This document shows positions 1 to 12,165 of a DNA stretch of 64,000 nucleotides, one piece after another; positions within the stretch are counted from its first letter, which is position 1, and every line of letters begins with the position of its first letter. The notes under the pieces are model-generated. The model had not been told where the DNA came from, ran no database searches, and saw nothing but the letters and a program-made list of their open reading frames with translations. Both the position numbers and the translations under genes were made by a program. The DNA is from Bryum argenteum. Its lineage: Eukaryota; Streptophyta; Bryopsida; Bryales; Bryaceae. The stretch lies in assembly GCA_037043015.1 (NCBI GenBank), contig CM073321.1, positions 26,797,510 to 26,861,509 of the forward strand. Reading direction: 5' to 3'.

Positions 1-204
1 ACCCCAAAGATCCTGATTCCGGCAACTTCAATAATTTCTGAAAAATTAAAAAATCTCCCCTTACCAATTTCAATAGTAAATCTAGATCGCCTAACCACTT
101 ACGAACCATTCTAAACAAAATATCTCAAAAACAAACACCTAATAATATTCCTAGATAGTTTCTATTTTCTAAATGCAGGAGGCCAACCTGTGATAGTCCA
201 AAAC

Positions 205-345
205 ACATTTGGGAGTTCGACTTTAAGGATCGGTCGCGGCCGACCAATCGGCGCCGGCCGTCGAGCGGTTGGGCCGGTCGGCCAGGCGACCGTCAGATCT
301 AGGTCGGCCGGTCGGCCAGGCGACCGCGGCCTACGTAAGGCCAAC
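205..345. repeat. GC-rich CGGTCGGCC-type repeat upstream of pseudokinase copy 1
   Basis: A GC-rich patch in an AT-rich surround. It is built from diverged copies of GGTCGGCCAGGCGACCG and related GGCCGATC words, with two nearly identical copies around 276-294 and 309-326. The same kind of sequence precedes the second pseudokinase copy (1680-2040), so it probably travelled with the gene as a promoter or 5' leader. The CT-rich stretch that follows (345-385) fits a plant 5' UTR. Function is inferred from position only. Confidence 0.55.
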
Positions 346-506
346 CAATCCTCCTCCTTCTTACTTCTTTCTTTCCTTTTCAAGGTGCGGAGTGGCTATA
401 GGGTGGAAATTCTTTGAATTTTCCATCCACTGGCTTTTTATCCAGGGGAGGAAAGAAATCTTTCTGTTTATAAGGGGGCTTATTTTGCTTTTTTTCTTTC
501 AAAAAG

Positions 507-1510
507 ATGCCAAAGCATGAGGCTGGAGGCACTGGAGGGAGTCGGGGCCGGAGGCCTGCGTTGTTTTTCCAACTGTCGCGTCGTGAGCACCCATCAAATA
601 AGTGCAAAAACTTTCTTCTGGAGAATATAACTGTAAAATCTTATGAGGCCAACAGTCTTGCAGGTTTGTTCAGCAAATACTTGAGATACAAAGAGGAAGC
701 CCATGTCAAATTCAAAGAGGACATGATGGACCTCGTAATGGAAGGGCTCCAAGATCCGATGTCGAGAACGGAGACTGATAAGCGTGGATTTACGGAGTAG
801 TTGGACCTTAGAGTAAATGATGCTTTGTGGAATGCGGTCGATATATTGAAGAAGTATCAGAATACAGATCGAGCGGATGATGGGAAGTTTATGGATGTGG
901 TATTGAGGGCGTAGTGTTTTCAACAGGCGATGAGGCCATATTCCAATAATCAAAACTAGTGCGGCTCCATTAGATGGTAAAACACAGAGGAGGGAAAGTT
1001 ACTGGTGAACGGTCGCATGAATAATTTGATAGTAATTCTTGACACGGCCCGTATCATCGAAATTGAGAAGAAGAGACTAAGAGGTGGTTACTGCACAAAT
1101 TCCAAACTTTACAGAAGAGGGGTTCCGGCCATTGAAGAGTACTGGAAATTTGCAGCAAAGACTCCCAACCATGCAATGACACGACCAAACTTGGCCAAAT
1201 TGGAGCATCAGAATGAGTTGGTCGCCGTGAGGATATAGCATCCAGGTGTTATTAGTTTTATCGCCATTCATTCAAATAAAACCAAGGCTATACGTATTGG
1301 AGAATGGCGGGACGAGTTGAGAGATATTGGCCCTTGATGCACGGTATAGATATGATATTTATGAACATACCGCACTCACACATCACTCCGATAATGTGCT
1401 TACCCGAGTTTGGCAGTTGGTTCGGTTTCGCAATATACGAATAAGCTTGCTTGGGCTCTAGTGCATATCATGACTGAAGTCCACCTGATGAATTACCTCC
1501 ACAGCAGGGA
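507..1510 (+). pseudogene. Decayed copy 1 of pseudokinase-like gene
   Basis: It starts MPKHEAGG, parallel to MPKHGVGG of the copy at 2215, and the two stay alignable to about 1510, where copy 1 stops just before the kinase catalytic-loop region. In-frame stops include TAG at 798-800, and further TAGs near 913 and 957 where copy 2 has GAG and CAG. One CAG/TAG pair and one CAA/TAG pair (near 1237) are C-to-T changes. Copy 1 retains about 100 bp (roughly 970-1090) that copy 2 lacks. The encoded N-terminal half has no domain I recognise. It is a 5' fragment of a tandem or dispersed duplicate and not functional as it stands. Confidence 0.75.
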
Positions 1511-1679
1511 TGTCAATATGAACGTCTTTTGATTTATTTTTGGATGGACGTCCAGACGTCCGTCCGGAGGCGTAAATCGGAATTACTATGACAATATTAA
1601 ATTTATTAACCGTTAGATCGTATTGGAGGTCGCATCTTAGCCGTTGAAATTGTGTTGTGAGTTTAAATGGTTACCATTC

Positions 1680-2046
1680 GATTGTATTGGACGGCCCAGG
1701 ACCGTCCGATTGGCCACAGCCGACCGACCGGTCGACGGCGTCGGATCGGTCGCAGCCAACGGATCAGCTGTGTGATTGGCCCCAAGCCGTCCGATTGGTC
1801 GCCGTTTGAGTTGGCCGTCGAATGGGCCGCGGTCGGCGTCGGCCGTCCTATCGGTCACGGTCTGCGTCGGCGGACCGATCGGCCGCGGTCTTCGCCAGCC
1901 GTCGGATCGGTCGGGCCGGTCGGCTAGCAACCGTCGGATCTAGGTCGGGCCGGTCGGCTAGCAACCGTCGGATCTAGGTCGGGCCGGTCGGCTAGCGACC
2001 GTCGGATCTAGGTTGGCCGGTCGGCCATGCGACCGCGGCCTACACA
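1680..2046. repeat. GC-rich repeat with 34-bp tandem units upstream of copy 2
   Basis: CGATCGG/GGCCG-rich sequence ending in about 3.6 tandem copies of a 34-bp unit starting TCGGGCCGGTCGGCTAGC (units at 1911, 1945, 1979 and a diverged one at 2013). It matches in style the patch at 205-345 and is followed by the same CT-rich leader and then the copy 2 start codon. It is probably a promoter/leader that expanded by unequal crossing-over or replication slippage. Confidence 0.7.
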
Positions 2047-2214
2047 AGGCCGACCACTCTTCCACCCTCCTCACTTCTTTCCTTCCTTTTCAGGGTGCGG
2101 AGTGGTTGTAGGTTGGAAATTTTTTTAATTTTCATCCACTAGCTCTTTATCGTGGGAGGAAAGAAGTCTTTCTGGTTGTAATGGGGGACATTTTGCTTTT
2201 ATTTTTTCAAAAAG

Positions 2215-3576
2215 ATGCCAAAACATGGGGTTGGGGGCAGTGAGGGGAATCCAGGCCGGAGACTGGGGGCGTTTTTTCATCATGAGCGTAGAGAGCACCC
2301 AATGAATAAGTGCAAGAACTTTATTCGAGAGAATGTAATTGTAAGATTTTATGAGGCCTACAGTCTTTCACGTTTGTTCAGCAAATACGTAAGATACAAA
2401 GAGGAAGCTCTTGCCAAATTCAAAGAGGACATGACGGACCTCATGATGGAAGCGCTCCAAGATCTGGTGTGAAGACCGGAGACCGATAAGCGTAGATTTA
2501 CGGATTGGATGGAGAATAGATTAATCAATGCTCTCTGGAACGCTGTCGACATATTGAAGAGGTACCAGAGAACAATTCGAGCCGATGATGTGGAGTTTAG
2601 GGATGTGATATTGAGGGCCGAGGCTTTTCAACAAGCAATGAGGCCGTATTTCAAGAATCAAAACCAGCACGGCACAATTTCCAAAGTTCACATAAGAGGG
2701 GTTGCGGCCATTGAAGAGTATTGGGAATTTGCTGCAAAGACTCCCAACCACGCTGTGACACGACTAGACTTGGCCAAGGTGGAGCATCAGAATGAGGCGT
2801 TTGCCGTGAGGATACAACATCCAAGTCTTATTTGTTTTATAGCAATTCATTCAAATAAGTTCCAAGGCTATACGTATTGGTGGAATGGCGGCACGATCCG
2901 ATCGATGTTGGCCCTTGATGCAAGGTATGGAGATGATGTTAATGGAGAGATTGGACTCACAGCTCATTCCGATGATGAGCGTAGTCGAGCTTGGCAGTTG
3001 GTTTAGTTTCGCAAAAAACGAATTGAGCTTGCTTGGGCTCTACTGCATATCATGTGTGAAGTCCACCGGATGAACTACCTCCACAACAATGTGTCACCGG
3101 ACAACATACTTCTTCACTTTCCTCAAGATGAATCACAAGTGTATGTTGGAGTATGCGATTGGGGGTTAACCACGAGCATGGATGATAAAATGAGGTTCTT
3201 GTACACGTTCACGAAACCCGAAGATAGAATCGATACTCTACAAGCACGATATTGGGTGGATCCTCGGGTGGCGTACTTGTACAAACGGAGTGATAACATT
3301 GACGTTATTCCCTTCTTTGATAGCGCTTTGGAGGAGTTTGCTACAACACGGATAGCACAACGAATCCTCAAGAAGAACATGTCGATGGCCTACGAGAATT
3401 TGCAACATACAATAGGGCCTGACCGGTGGTCAAATCAAGACTTGGCAAATGCTTTTGACCAATACTTGGAGATGGTGGCTGATGCAAAGTATACGCTGAC
3501 CCACGTTGTCAACCGCTTCATGGAATCATTCCATTGGCCGGTGCCAAATGATCGCTTTCGCACCAAGTACGATTAG
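2215..3576 (+). pseudogene. Pseudokinase-like protein, full-length frame with two nonsense codons
   Basis: One continuous frame of about 453 codons from MPKHGVGG, interrupted only by TGA at 2470-2472 and TAG at 3004-3006; copy 1 has CGG (Arg) at the second site. The C-terminal half resembles a protein-kinase C-lobe: MNYLHNNVSPDNILLHF aligns with the HRDLKPENIL catalytic loop but has HNN in place of HRD, and VGVCDWGL aligns with DFG. The catalytic Asp is missing, so if expressed it would be a pseudokinase. I recall similar DWG-type kinase-like families in mosses and liverworts, but could not check. The N-terminal half (to about residue 270) is unrecognised. The stops make this copy a likely pseudogene. 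Confidence 0.65.
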
Positions 3577-4528
3577 TAAATTAGTAATGCGCATCTGTTG
3601 TAGTTCTTGCGGAATTATTAGCTTTTTAGATTCTTTATTGAAGTCCTAATCTAGATGTAGGCAACTTTCTGGAGTCAAATGTATTACATGCCTTCTGTAT
3701 GTAGCTACTTCAAGTACATTCTTGTTTATATATACCTTGCAATGATTTCAATAAATGATTTCTTCTCCATTGTCTGTTATTTTGGTTTACAGATTAACAT
3801 ATGGTTTTATTAGTTTGAAGTATCTAGTTTTCACTCCTTAGTAACTTCTCGTCCGTAATTTCTGTAAAAAAAATTTAAAACACAAGCATGGTTTTCTATA
3901 GTATTGCATACAATCATTTCTAACAATTCTCACAAGTATGTTGTTAATTTGTCATTAGTGCTCGAGCTATAAAAGTCTATAACTTACATCTCACCATCTC
4001 AACATGTACCCAATTCCAAATATGTACTCAATTTAATACCTTCAATAGAAATATCTCCAAACCTTCATGATCAAGATTTGAAGATATATAATGAACTATG
4101 AAACTTCTTCATTATATCAACCTTGCGTAGTTGCGTTATTAATGCTTTGTCCAAAGTCAAGTCATGCATAATATGACTTTTCTTACATATGCCTTTTTCA
4201 TATAAATTGATGAACATATCATATGTTAGGTGAGAGTGTGAGACCGTGAAAAGAGGCTTAAAGCCAAACAAAAGAAATTATTACCACCAAGTGAACTCAT
4301 AGTAAAAATACAAGACATCGCAATAAAGTGCCTTGAAATTATCAAATTGCATAATATATTAATATTTGATATAGTCATATATTCGGATAATCCATTCATA
4401 AACAAAATATGGATTTCAGGATCCTCAAAATTGGCCCCTAGCAAGGCGATAATGGTGTAGATATTATCCGTTGCAAAAAACTACATAACCTTTACTATAA
4501 TGACACTATGTATGATGATTTGTCATTC
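3577..4528. other. AT-rich intergenic stretch, no gene seen
   Basis: Between the convergent 3' ends of the pseudokinase-like gene (plus) and the Q/Y-rich gene (minus). Only short ORFs without recognisable motifs are present. It probably contains both 3' UTRs and polyadenylation regions; an AATAAATGA-like signal lies near 3750. Confidence 0.5.
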
Positions 4529-5746
4529 TTAATCTGAGTCTTCATCATCATGTTTACGACTTGGCGCAGCGCCGTAAGTAGGAGGTCCTCGAAAAGATTC
4601 TCCAAACAAGTACGTTTGCCTAAAGTTTCTTTCAGCTTCAAGCTGTTCAATGTATTCTTGCTAACTTAAAAGTGTGGCTTGTTGCAGATCTTGTTGGTAC
4701 CTCGCCTCTTCGTCCTCAAGAGATAGCAAAGGTGTTGAAAGTATGTCGTTACTTCCGTATGCATTCTGATCATATCTATAATCCGTGTAGCCAACAATAT
4801 CTGATCTTCTATCATATTGACCTCCATACTCGTATGTTTCCTTCGGGTATGATGGCCTACGGTACTCGGGACTTCCGTATGTTGTACCATATTGGTTCCC
4901 ACGATTGTATGGGTTTATAAGATGAGTTGAGCTTGAGTTGCCTTGAACATTGGATCCGCTACCGTGCTCACCTTCTAAACCATGTGTACCTCTTGTATAC
5001 ATTGGAGATGGGTAGTTCGAACGAGATCCACCTCTACCGTATTTGCGTTTGACTTCGTACGTGTTTTGCTGATGGGGTGACATATAACTCACAAGAGTAC
5101 TGAATTGGTGGTTACCATGGTAATACCCCTCACTTCCTATGCCAAAGGATACTGGTGCTTGACAATCGTCATGGTTTGAATCATGGTTAGTGCCATTATA
5201 TGCCCTTGGAGTTCCATGTTGTTGAAGTTGGGCATCCATATCAGCTGAACGTTTTGAATAAGTAGTATAACAATCGCTTGGTCACATCCAATTCGTTGGA
5301 ATGAATCGGTTGCTGCGATCCAATAAGTGCACGTTCAAACCTATCACAGTGGTCCAGTCAATATCCTTGTGAAGGACTATTTCAGCCCAGACCATGGCCA
5401 TGGTAGAATACAACATCAGTTCTGGCCTTTTGTTCTTGATTCCAACCGCAATTGTGACTTCATGATATCTGTGCGCAAAATGGTCGCTCTTGCAACTCTT
5501 CACTGGACCTTCACGACGAGGACCATATTTCTCTGCCTCGTGACGCGGCCATAACTTCATTATGTGATACATCTTTACGTACTTTCTGCACATGGTGCAA
5601 TTCCAAATGTCTGCCCTCTCCTCTCGCCAACCCGGCTCTGCAACGCAGTTTGGGTCACTCCATGCTTCCCAATCCATTTTTGGAGGGTCGCCCTTTGATT
5701 GTGGAGACTTGGCCTCGCCCCTCGAACATGAAAACTTCGACGCCAT
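4529..5746 (-). pseudogene. Unrecognised Q/Y-rich protein with a Cys/His cluster, two nonsense codons
   Basis: Read from MASKFSC at 5746, a single frame of about 405 codons runs to TAA at 4531-4529, broken only by TGA at 5284-5282 and TAG at 4663-4661. Both are consistent with CGA-to-TGA and CAG-to-TAG decay, the latter followed by QEYIEQLEAER. The N-terminal part has CTMC-x7-H-x7-H, zinc-finger-like spacing in WNCTMCRKYVKMYHIMKLWPRH. The C-terminal half is low-complexity and rich in Tyr, Gly, Ser and Gln. I do not recognise the family. The upstream methionine at 5845 is less likely because of its hydrophobic, unconserved leader. A GC-rich CGATCGG promoter patch lies upstream (5960-6190). Confidence 0.55.
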
Positions 5747-5924
5747 TCTCAGCAGCAGCAAGTAGGCACAGCGTGGGCGTGGGTGACCCACGAGGACCCT
5801 GAGCAACACAGTCGATGCAGCTTCAAAAAAAGCCACAACGTACAACGTGTTTACTAGAGTGAGAGAGAATGAGCCCTTCCCCTCTTATTTATGCCTACCT
5901 GGGATCGGACGCCATCGGCGAGCT

Positions 5925-6195
5925 GGCACGAGCCGTCTGATCCTGGACGCCAGTGGTCACATCACCTATCGAGCGGCCTTGATCGATCTGTACGACCGAT
6001 CGGGGCCAAACGATCGATCGGCCAATCTCGGCCGCTTGATGGCGCGGTCGATCGATCAATCTGGGCCGCTGATGCAGGCCGACCGATCCGGCGCTCGGCG
6101 ACCGGCTAGGCGACCGACGACCGGCCTGGCGATCGGCGACCAGCCTCGCGACCGACCAGGTCCCTCGGGCGATCGGTCGGTTGGGCGTCCCGCGT
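5925..6195. promoter_or_regulatory. GC-rich CGATCGG-type promoter patch of the Q/Y-rich gene
   Basis: It has the same word composition (GATCGATCGG, GGCGACCGAC) as the patches at 205-345 and 1680-2046. It lies just upstream of the minus-strand gene starting at 5746. Assignment as a promoter is inferred from this recurring position. Confidence 0.45.
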
Positions 6196-6249
6196 CCCTT
6201 GTTCCCCCTCCTCTTCTTGCCTCTCCCCAAAACTCCCCGTTTGCACAAC

Positions 6250-6530
6250 TTTGATCACTTCTTTACATTACATATTTGCAATTTCAAAAGTACTATATTT
6301 AGCCTCTATGGTCCACATGGCATCTAAATATGGACATGGAATGTTCTGACAAGGGAATGTCGGGAATATCTCTTTGTCAGAAACGAGGATGTTTTATGAC
6401 AAAGATACTCTCGGCTTTAAATAAATCTATTATAAGGGACTCTTTACAAGGGGAGTGAAGGTCAACGAATCTCCAAGCCAATTCACTCACGTTTTGAGTT
6501 GTTATGCCCAATTGGCTTGAATTGGACGAG
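6250..6530. other. Left flank of element A, nothing recognised
   Basis: Non-coding sequence without repeats or motifs I can identify. It ends in the ACAT target-site copy at 6531-6534. Confidence 0.4.
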
Positions 6531-6534
6531 ACAT

Positions 6535-6564
6535 AACGGATATTTACCTAATTATGGACAAATT
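6535..6564 (+). repeat. Element A left TIR
   Basis: 30 bp starting AACGGATATTTACC, inverted with respect to 38816-38845 with three mismatches. Preceded by ACAT (6531-6534). Confidence 0.88.
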
Positions 6565-6638
6565 CCGAACTTATGGATATTTTCACTAAAAAAATAAGTA
6601 TAAAAATGTATGGCAAATTACTAAATAATAGAAAACCA

Positions 6639-6701
6639 AGCAAGATATATTGAAAATCAAGCAAGATATATTGAAAATCAAGCAAGATATATTGAAAAGT
6701 G
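6639..6701. repeat. 21-bp tandem repeat, three copies, in the element A left subterminal region
   Basis: Three near-perfect units CAAGCAAGATATATTGAAAAT at 6639, 6660 and 6681. Close to the TIR, so a candidate transposase-binding or simple slippage repeat. Confidence 0.85.
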
Positions 6702-6778
6702 CATGTAGACTAATAAAACTATCTAAATTACTAAAAATAAAACTATTGAAATTATATCGGCCGAAGGCGAATACAAGG

Positions 6779-6843
6779 AAAACCGCTAAACCCTAAACCC
6801 TAGACCCTCAACCCTATATCCTAGACCCTAAACCCTAAACTTT
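6779..6843. repeat. Degenerate interstitial telomere repeat (CCCTAAA)n
   Basis: Runs of CTAAACCCTAAACCCTAG and variants (CCCTCAACCCTATATCC) within the left end of element A. The sequence matches the plant telomere repeat TTTAGGG read on the opposite strand, which supports a plant host. Confidence 0.85.
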
Positions 6844-7059
6844 AGACTGTAGACCGTAGATCCCGTTCCCAACCCACATTAGCTAAAATGCTGTATCGGA
6901 CGGCCGCCGATAGAAGCCCCAGGAATGTGACGAAGTAGTAGTAACAAATCATCAGATCTCAGCTCAGAAACGGAATCCTAAAGGTTGCACACTCATTCAT
7001 ACACAGATCAATTCAATATGATTGAGAGGGATACATGAATATAATGTCATGAATAGAAA

Positions 7060-7680
7060 AGTCCAATATCGGCGGCCAGCCGAGAAATGCGAGAATAATG
7101 AAAGAAGAGGAGTACATTGTAAGTGTACATTACAATGATCGCTACAATAAAGACAAAGTAGGATATACTGTATCGGAAAGCCATAGGAAGCTCAGACACA
7201 TATCAGCCGTTAGCTGAGAAACAGTAAACTAGAGAAATGGAGGGAGCACAACGAAGCAACCAATGAACGCTACATTCTCAAAAACGATGAATATACTGCA
7301 ATCAACTGTCATGGATAGCTAAGTCCGGTAGCGGCCGCCAGCCGAGAAAATGTAAACAAGAGTAATGGGATGAGTAAAGCAAATGTGAAAAAAGAGCTCT
7401 AGCATATCGATAATGAAGAGTATGCCGTAGCGAGATTACAACAGGTACGTAGAGACTTTAGACATGGAACGCAGTAGTGAGGTGAGTCGGATATGAACCA
7501 GCAGGTAGAGCGTCGTGTCGGCTGGCAGCCGATAGGAGGTCGGAGTTGCTGGTGCGAAAGCATATGAGTGAAGATCAGTATCGGCCGGCAGCGGACAAGT
7601 GCAGAGCAGGTCCGTCATAGATTAGGAGGATGCGAGAGAGGCTCACATGAAGTGTGTCGGCCAGAAGCCGATACAAATGT
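7060..7680. repeat. A-type palindromes 3' of the DUF7869 gene
   Basis: Diverged copies of the element A palindrome at about 7069, 7325, 7512 (TGTCGGCTGGCAGCCGATA), 7580 and 7655, spaced 70-250 bp. They lie beyond the C-terminal coding end of the DUF7869 gene, in its 3' UTR or downstream spacer. Confidence 0.8.
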
Positions 7681-7692
7681 ATGCAGAACACC

Positions 7693-10600
7693 TTAGAGAA
7701 CAGCTCCAGCGGCCTCAAGGTTAGACATTGCAGCTGCAGCGGCCTGCTCGGGAATGATATGTGTAGCTGGTGGACCTTTCCCTGCATGTGATGGCATCCT
7801 ATGAGAGAATAGAACAATGTTCACATTCACAATCTGAGGAAGACAAGGCTCCTTATGCCAGCGGCGAGTCCAGCACTCCCTAGCGATGATCGATTTTCCT
7901 TCCTTCTTAGCTCGCATAGGAGTCCACCATTCAATCTTGAAATTGCCATAGGTAGGACCAGGCGTCAGATCAACACACTCAGAGACACGCCCGAGCCAGA
8001 CAGGAAGGAAATGGTCGTCGTTGGGGCGGCATAAGACGAAGTCTCCAAGAAGAACATCACGGAATGGATTAAAGTTGAGCCTCGGTCGGTCTTTAGCAGG
8101 ACCACAGGAAGGATAAGCATCTGCATCATCCTCAGGCATAATGTCCTATGAGTGACAGGAGCTAGATCCAGAATCGAGCGAGGCACGAGAATGATCACAA
8201 GTCCAGTCTGAAATAGGCCAAAATCCTTCGACAAGAACGTTAGGGGTAGATGGTAATGGTGAATTGATCTCCCGGTTGATACGCTCCCAGTAGCCAACGG
8301 GTCCAGCCATCTCCTCGTAGTAACGTCTATTACGCGCCATACCGGTCTTCCAGAACTCTATGAATTTAGAAATACCGTGCTTGATGGAACCCTGTTTGTC
8401 ATTGCACTCCGAGGCACGAGCTTGCTCCTTCACAGAGTTCAGCTTGTTGGGGTTAACCTCCGTGACGCCCCATAATGGCTTAAATAGAACAGGACGTGGG
8501 TCGCCATGTGGAATTCTAGGTCTCCCTTGCTCATCAAAAGTCCACATCTTGACGGGGGGACCGGGTGGGAGCCATGAAGAATCAGTCGATTTCCTCTTAT
8601 ACCTCATGACAGGCCAGCCACGATCGTCACCGTCCTCTTCGACCCAGAACTTGAAAAGATGCATATCACCAAGTCCAACAATTTTGTTGACACCGTCGTG
8701 ATGAAAGTCTTTGACGTAGGATTTGAAATCCGCAACCTCTTGAACGAATTCAGGAATGAAGGCGACTGTCTTCTGCCAGTCTATAAAAGCCTTCATGAGA
8801 TCGCCTAGAACGTACGTATTCTTCCGCTTGATGAGCTTGGAAAGGTAACTGAAATGGGCATCAATATCCTCGTGAGTGTGGCCAACAATCAGGAACCCAA
8901 CAGTGACCTCCTTGAATATGCGCCGAGCGGTCAGCAAAGAGCAGAAGGCTATCACAAATCTGTTCTTGTTGTCCTTTGCGGAATTATCAAGTTGCAAGAA
9001 TAGCTTACGCGGAAGCGGTAGAAGCGGACGTCCAGGTTGTGAAGGACCGAACTGAGTCCCGGTGGCGGGTGGGATAGATGTGAAACACCTAGACTTTCCA
9101 TGTAGGAAAGCTTGGAAGAAGCTGTTTTGTGGAGGTGTGGGAAAGAGCTCCTGAGATTCACGTACCGGTGGCTTCTCAAGCGCTCGTAGTACACGACACA
9201 AGGAAGAGATTGTAAAGTTGGAATCCCCCGGCCAGAGAGCCGTGGAGTAGTGGGCGTACGCACCATCACCGTGGCCGTGAGTCAACATGCTGGTAACAGA
9301 AACCGGAATCTGTCCAAGGCCAGCAGTGGCTTTTGTAATCCTCTGCATTCTGGGAATGGCCGTCTTCGTGGTATCCACCTTGTCATCGATTGTACATAGA
9401 AACTCCGACGGGTTCTCGTAGGACTCGGAACTCCAGCCACCATAAATATGGCGGCAAGCACGCTGATAATTGAGATGGCGATTGCGGTCGTCGACTAATG
9501 CCTGCCACTCATCACAGCCCCTTGGATACTTGGATATGCACTCCACAAGGAAGTCACACTCAGTAAACTTAGAGAAGCTGCTCCCAGCAGCTTTAACCTC
9601 GACGTTCTTGAAGTGGCTCTTTCGAAGCTGACTGATGTGGCATTTGATATTCACCTGGAAGGCGGATATAAGGAAGGATGTTAACATCTTGGTCGACGCC
9701 TCCTATCGGCCGGCAGCCGACAGGACTGCAATGACATAAGCACGAACTAATCGCTATCGGAGTATCGGCTGCCAGCCGACAAGTAGCTCAACGACGACTA
9801 GATAAGCCACGACGTAAATGACAGTAGAAGGAAAAGAAGAATCCTCTAATTAGAAACATCCGAAACATAGCAACCAAGTGTATTGGCCGGTAGCCGACAT
9901 CGAGGACGAAGAGGAAATAAGAATGATTGGGACTTACTTGATTCACTTGCTCGCGCATGGTGTCCCAGTTGAGAGCAGATGGAACAACCTTCAGATCGTC
10001 AACTCGCTTATTTCCAACAAGCCTGAACTCGTTAGGCATCTGGTCCGCATTCTCGTCAATAATCTTCTGCAGGGTTGCTCTGGCCTGAATCGTATGCGGG
10101 CGTGGACGGACAGCTCCAGAATTGCCATGCGATCCGCTCACTGATCCACCCATTGCTGCAGCCTTGTAGACGTGGTAAGCTGATCTGGAGACACCGTGAA
10201 TGATATACCAAGCGTTCTCGCAGACCTCAACATTCTCAAGCGTGATGAATTTCCTCCCTCCCGATTAATGTACATGAAGTTGACTTTGAACGGCATACGC
10301 TGTCTCTCTTCTAATTTCAAAAGAGCAAGCATAGTACTTACGACGAAGGATTCGAGTAGACTCCCATGGAAATGTCTGACAGCACCTACTCTTGCAGCAC
10401 AGATGAGAGCTAACCTTGCGAATCTCATCATCCAACGTCTTCGATTTAAGCCTAGACCCAGCGGGCAGCTCCTTTGACAAGAGTCTACAACGAACGGACC
10501 TGTAGGGATTTCGAGGGACGCCCTGAAGTCCATGATGTTTGAAGGTAGTATTCTGAGCGGCCCCAGAGCAGAGCATGACAATGTCTGACAGGAGTTGACC

Positions 10601-11881
10601 GCCTTCAAGTCGATTCCGCGAAAGAAGCCACCTCATCGTCGTGAGCTGTAGGGTATCGTGCTCTGATATGAACATTACACCAACATCTGTATCGCCAAGT
10701 AGGTCCTCATCGCAGGCTTCATCCGAAAGACAGACTTGAATGATTGCCTGCCCAAACAAGGTAAGATCCTCGTTCAGTAGGTCACAGCACTTATTCCTTC
10801 AGTCGGGCCGATCCAGGACAGTGTGAGGTTCCGGTCGCAAATCTTCAGTTTCGCGTGAGATAGAAGGGCGGAAGTCGATAGCGCTATCACCGCGAGAAAT
10901 ATCCGAAGAGGGCTGCGAGAAGATACCGTTGTCAAACGGAGAAGCATGAAGATCATCAGCAGATTCATTTCCTTGAGAAGAGATGACATCGACGCGGGTT
11001 GACGGATTCGTCCCGGACCCACACTCGTCGCTGCCATCAAAATGAGAAAGCCCGGTTGAAGGATGCGGGTTACCTGAACTACCGCCGCAGTCAGTAGAGG
11101 GTGAGTCCTTGGCACCGTCATCGCTGTCGGGTTCAACCTTGACACTCCTCAGCGTGGGGTGTATCAGCTGCCGGCTGATAGAGATGCCATTCAGCGGCGT
11201 AGCGTGGAAGGGACGAATTTTGTAACCGCTCCAAAGGATTTCATACCCAAGGCACTCACCAAGCAGAGTGAGAGTAGGATTCTCATAGTACGCTACCAGA
11301 CCAACAAAGTCCTTATACACCGTAAAGAGCTTGACAACTGCAAAGAAGCTATGGGGGACGCGAAAACCCTCCCAGGTGCTCTTAGGCAAGCACTCAACGA
11401 TGACACCCACTCCGACACAGTGGTGATCTGTCCCATCAACATGCAGTAGAGCAACCTCCATGTTAACAGAGAGAGTGAGAAACTGATTTATGGGCTTCTC
11501 ATCTAATGGCACCGGTGTCGGCTGGCAGCCGATAGGCTCAGATGATTCATCAAGGTTATCAATGAAGGGTCTCACGTCTTTCACCTCACATGACTAAGAA
11601 ACTTTATGCTAGGAGTGGGAAACGGAATGATCATCTCAATATTTGGAGCGACGTCAAGAACGTGGACGTCTAAAAGAAATGGCTTTCGCGAGATAATTCG
11701 CTTGATAGAAGCAGTACCAGCATAGTAAAATTTTGCAAATGACAGCGACAACTGCGCCCTGTTCCATACGCCAACGCCCGGAACGGCCGTTCTTGAGAAA
11801 GCTGTCAATCAGTTTGGTGTCCAGCATCATGGAGCATGATCTCTTCATTGATCTATCGGCTGCCGGCCGACACAACTGCAA
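7693..11881 (-). pseudogene. Element A DUF7869-type probable transposase gene (multi-exon, one clear nonsense codon)
   Basis: Probably RNase-H-like and acting on the TIRs. The main exon 9654-7693 has the family motifs: DDKVDTTKTAIP (Asp at about 9387), LQLDNSAKDNKNR (Asp at about 8988) and VGHTHEDID (Glu at about 8871), a plausible D-D-E/D triad. The preceding exon ends at 9938 (donor GTAAGT) and the intron 9937-9655 holds three A-type palindromes; both joins are phase 0. Further upstream, CC-x3-CC-Q-x-FP near 10400 matches the Cys-rich segment of the element C protein, and exon material continues to 11881. TAG at 8148-8146 interrupts an otherwise continuous frame, and frame changes around 10240-10350 are frameshifts or tiny introns. 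The homologues in B and C confirm the order. The true start was not resolved. Confidence 0.75.
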
Positions 11882-12165
11882 ATCTAAAAGGTTGATGAGA
11901 TGAAAGAAATACTATGGACCTGAAACAGGTGTAATAGATACAACCTCCTCAGGTATCGGCTGCCGGCGGATACCTTGTACTGCAAAACCCGAGAGACAGG
12001 ACAGACAATGAGGGACACGTAATAGTTCTGTATCGGCTGGCGGCCGATATAAAGAGATCCAATCAACAATTTTGGCTGGCAGCCGATATAAAGAGATCCA
12101 ACTAATTCCTAAGGAATTGTATCGGCTGGTGTCATGCACTATGTCGGCTGGCGTCTAATACCAGG
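11850..12165. repeat. A-type palindrome array in the 5' part of the minus gene
   Basis: Copies at about 11852, 11952, 12029 and 12069 (TTGGCTGGCAGCCGATATAAAG), plus two half copies at 12118 and 12142. Spacing is about 40-100 bp. This is the mirror position of the array in intron 1 of the divergent plus gene. Confidence 0.8.

Noticed and set aside
5847-6254. 135-codon plus ORF upstream of the Q/Y-rich gene
   Set aside because: Lies in CGATCGG promoter repeats; open in several frames at once and unconserved with the parallel patches at 0.2 and 1.8 kb.
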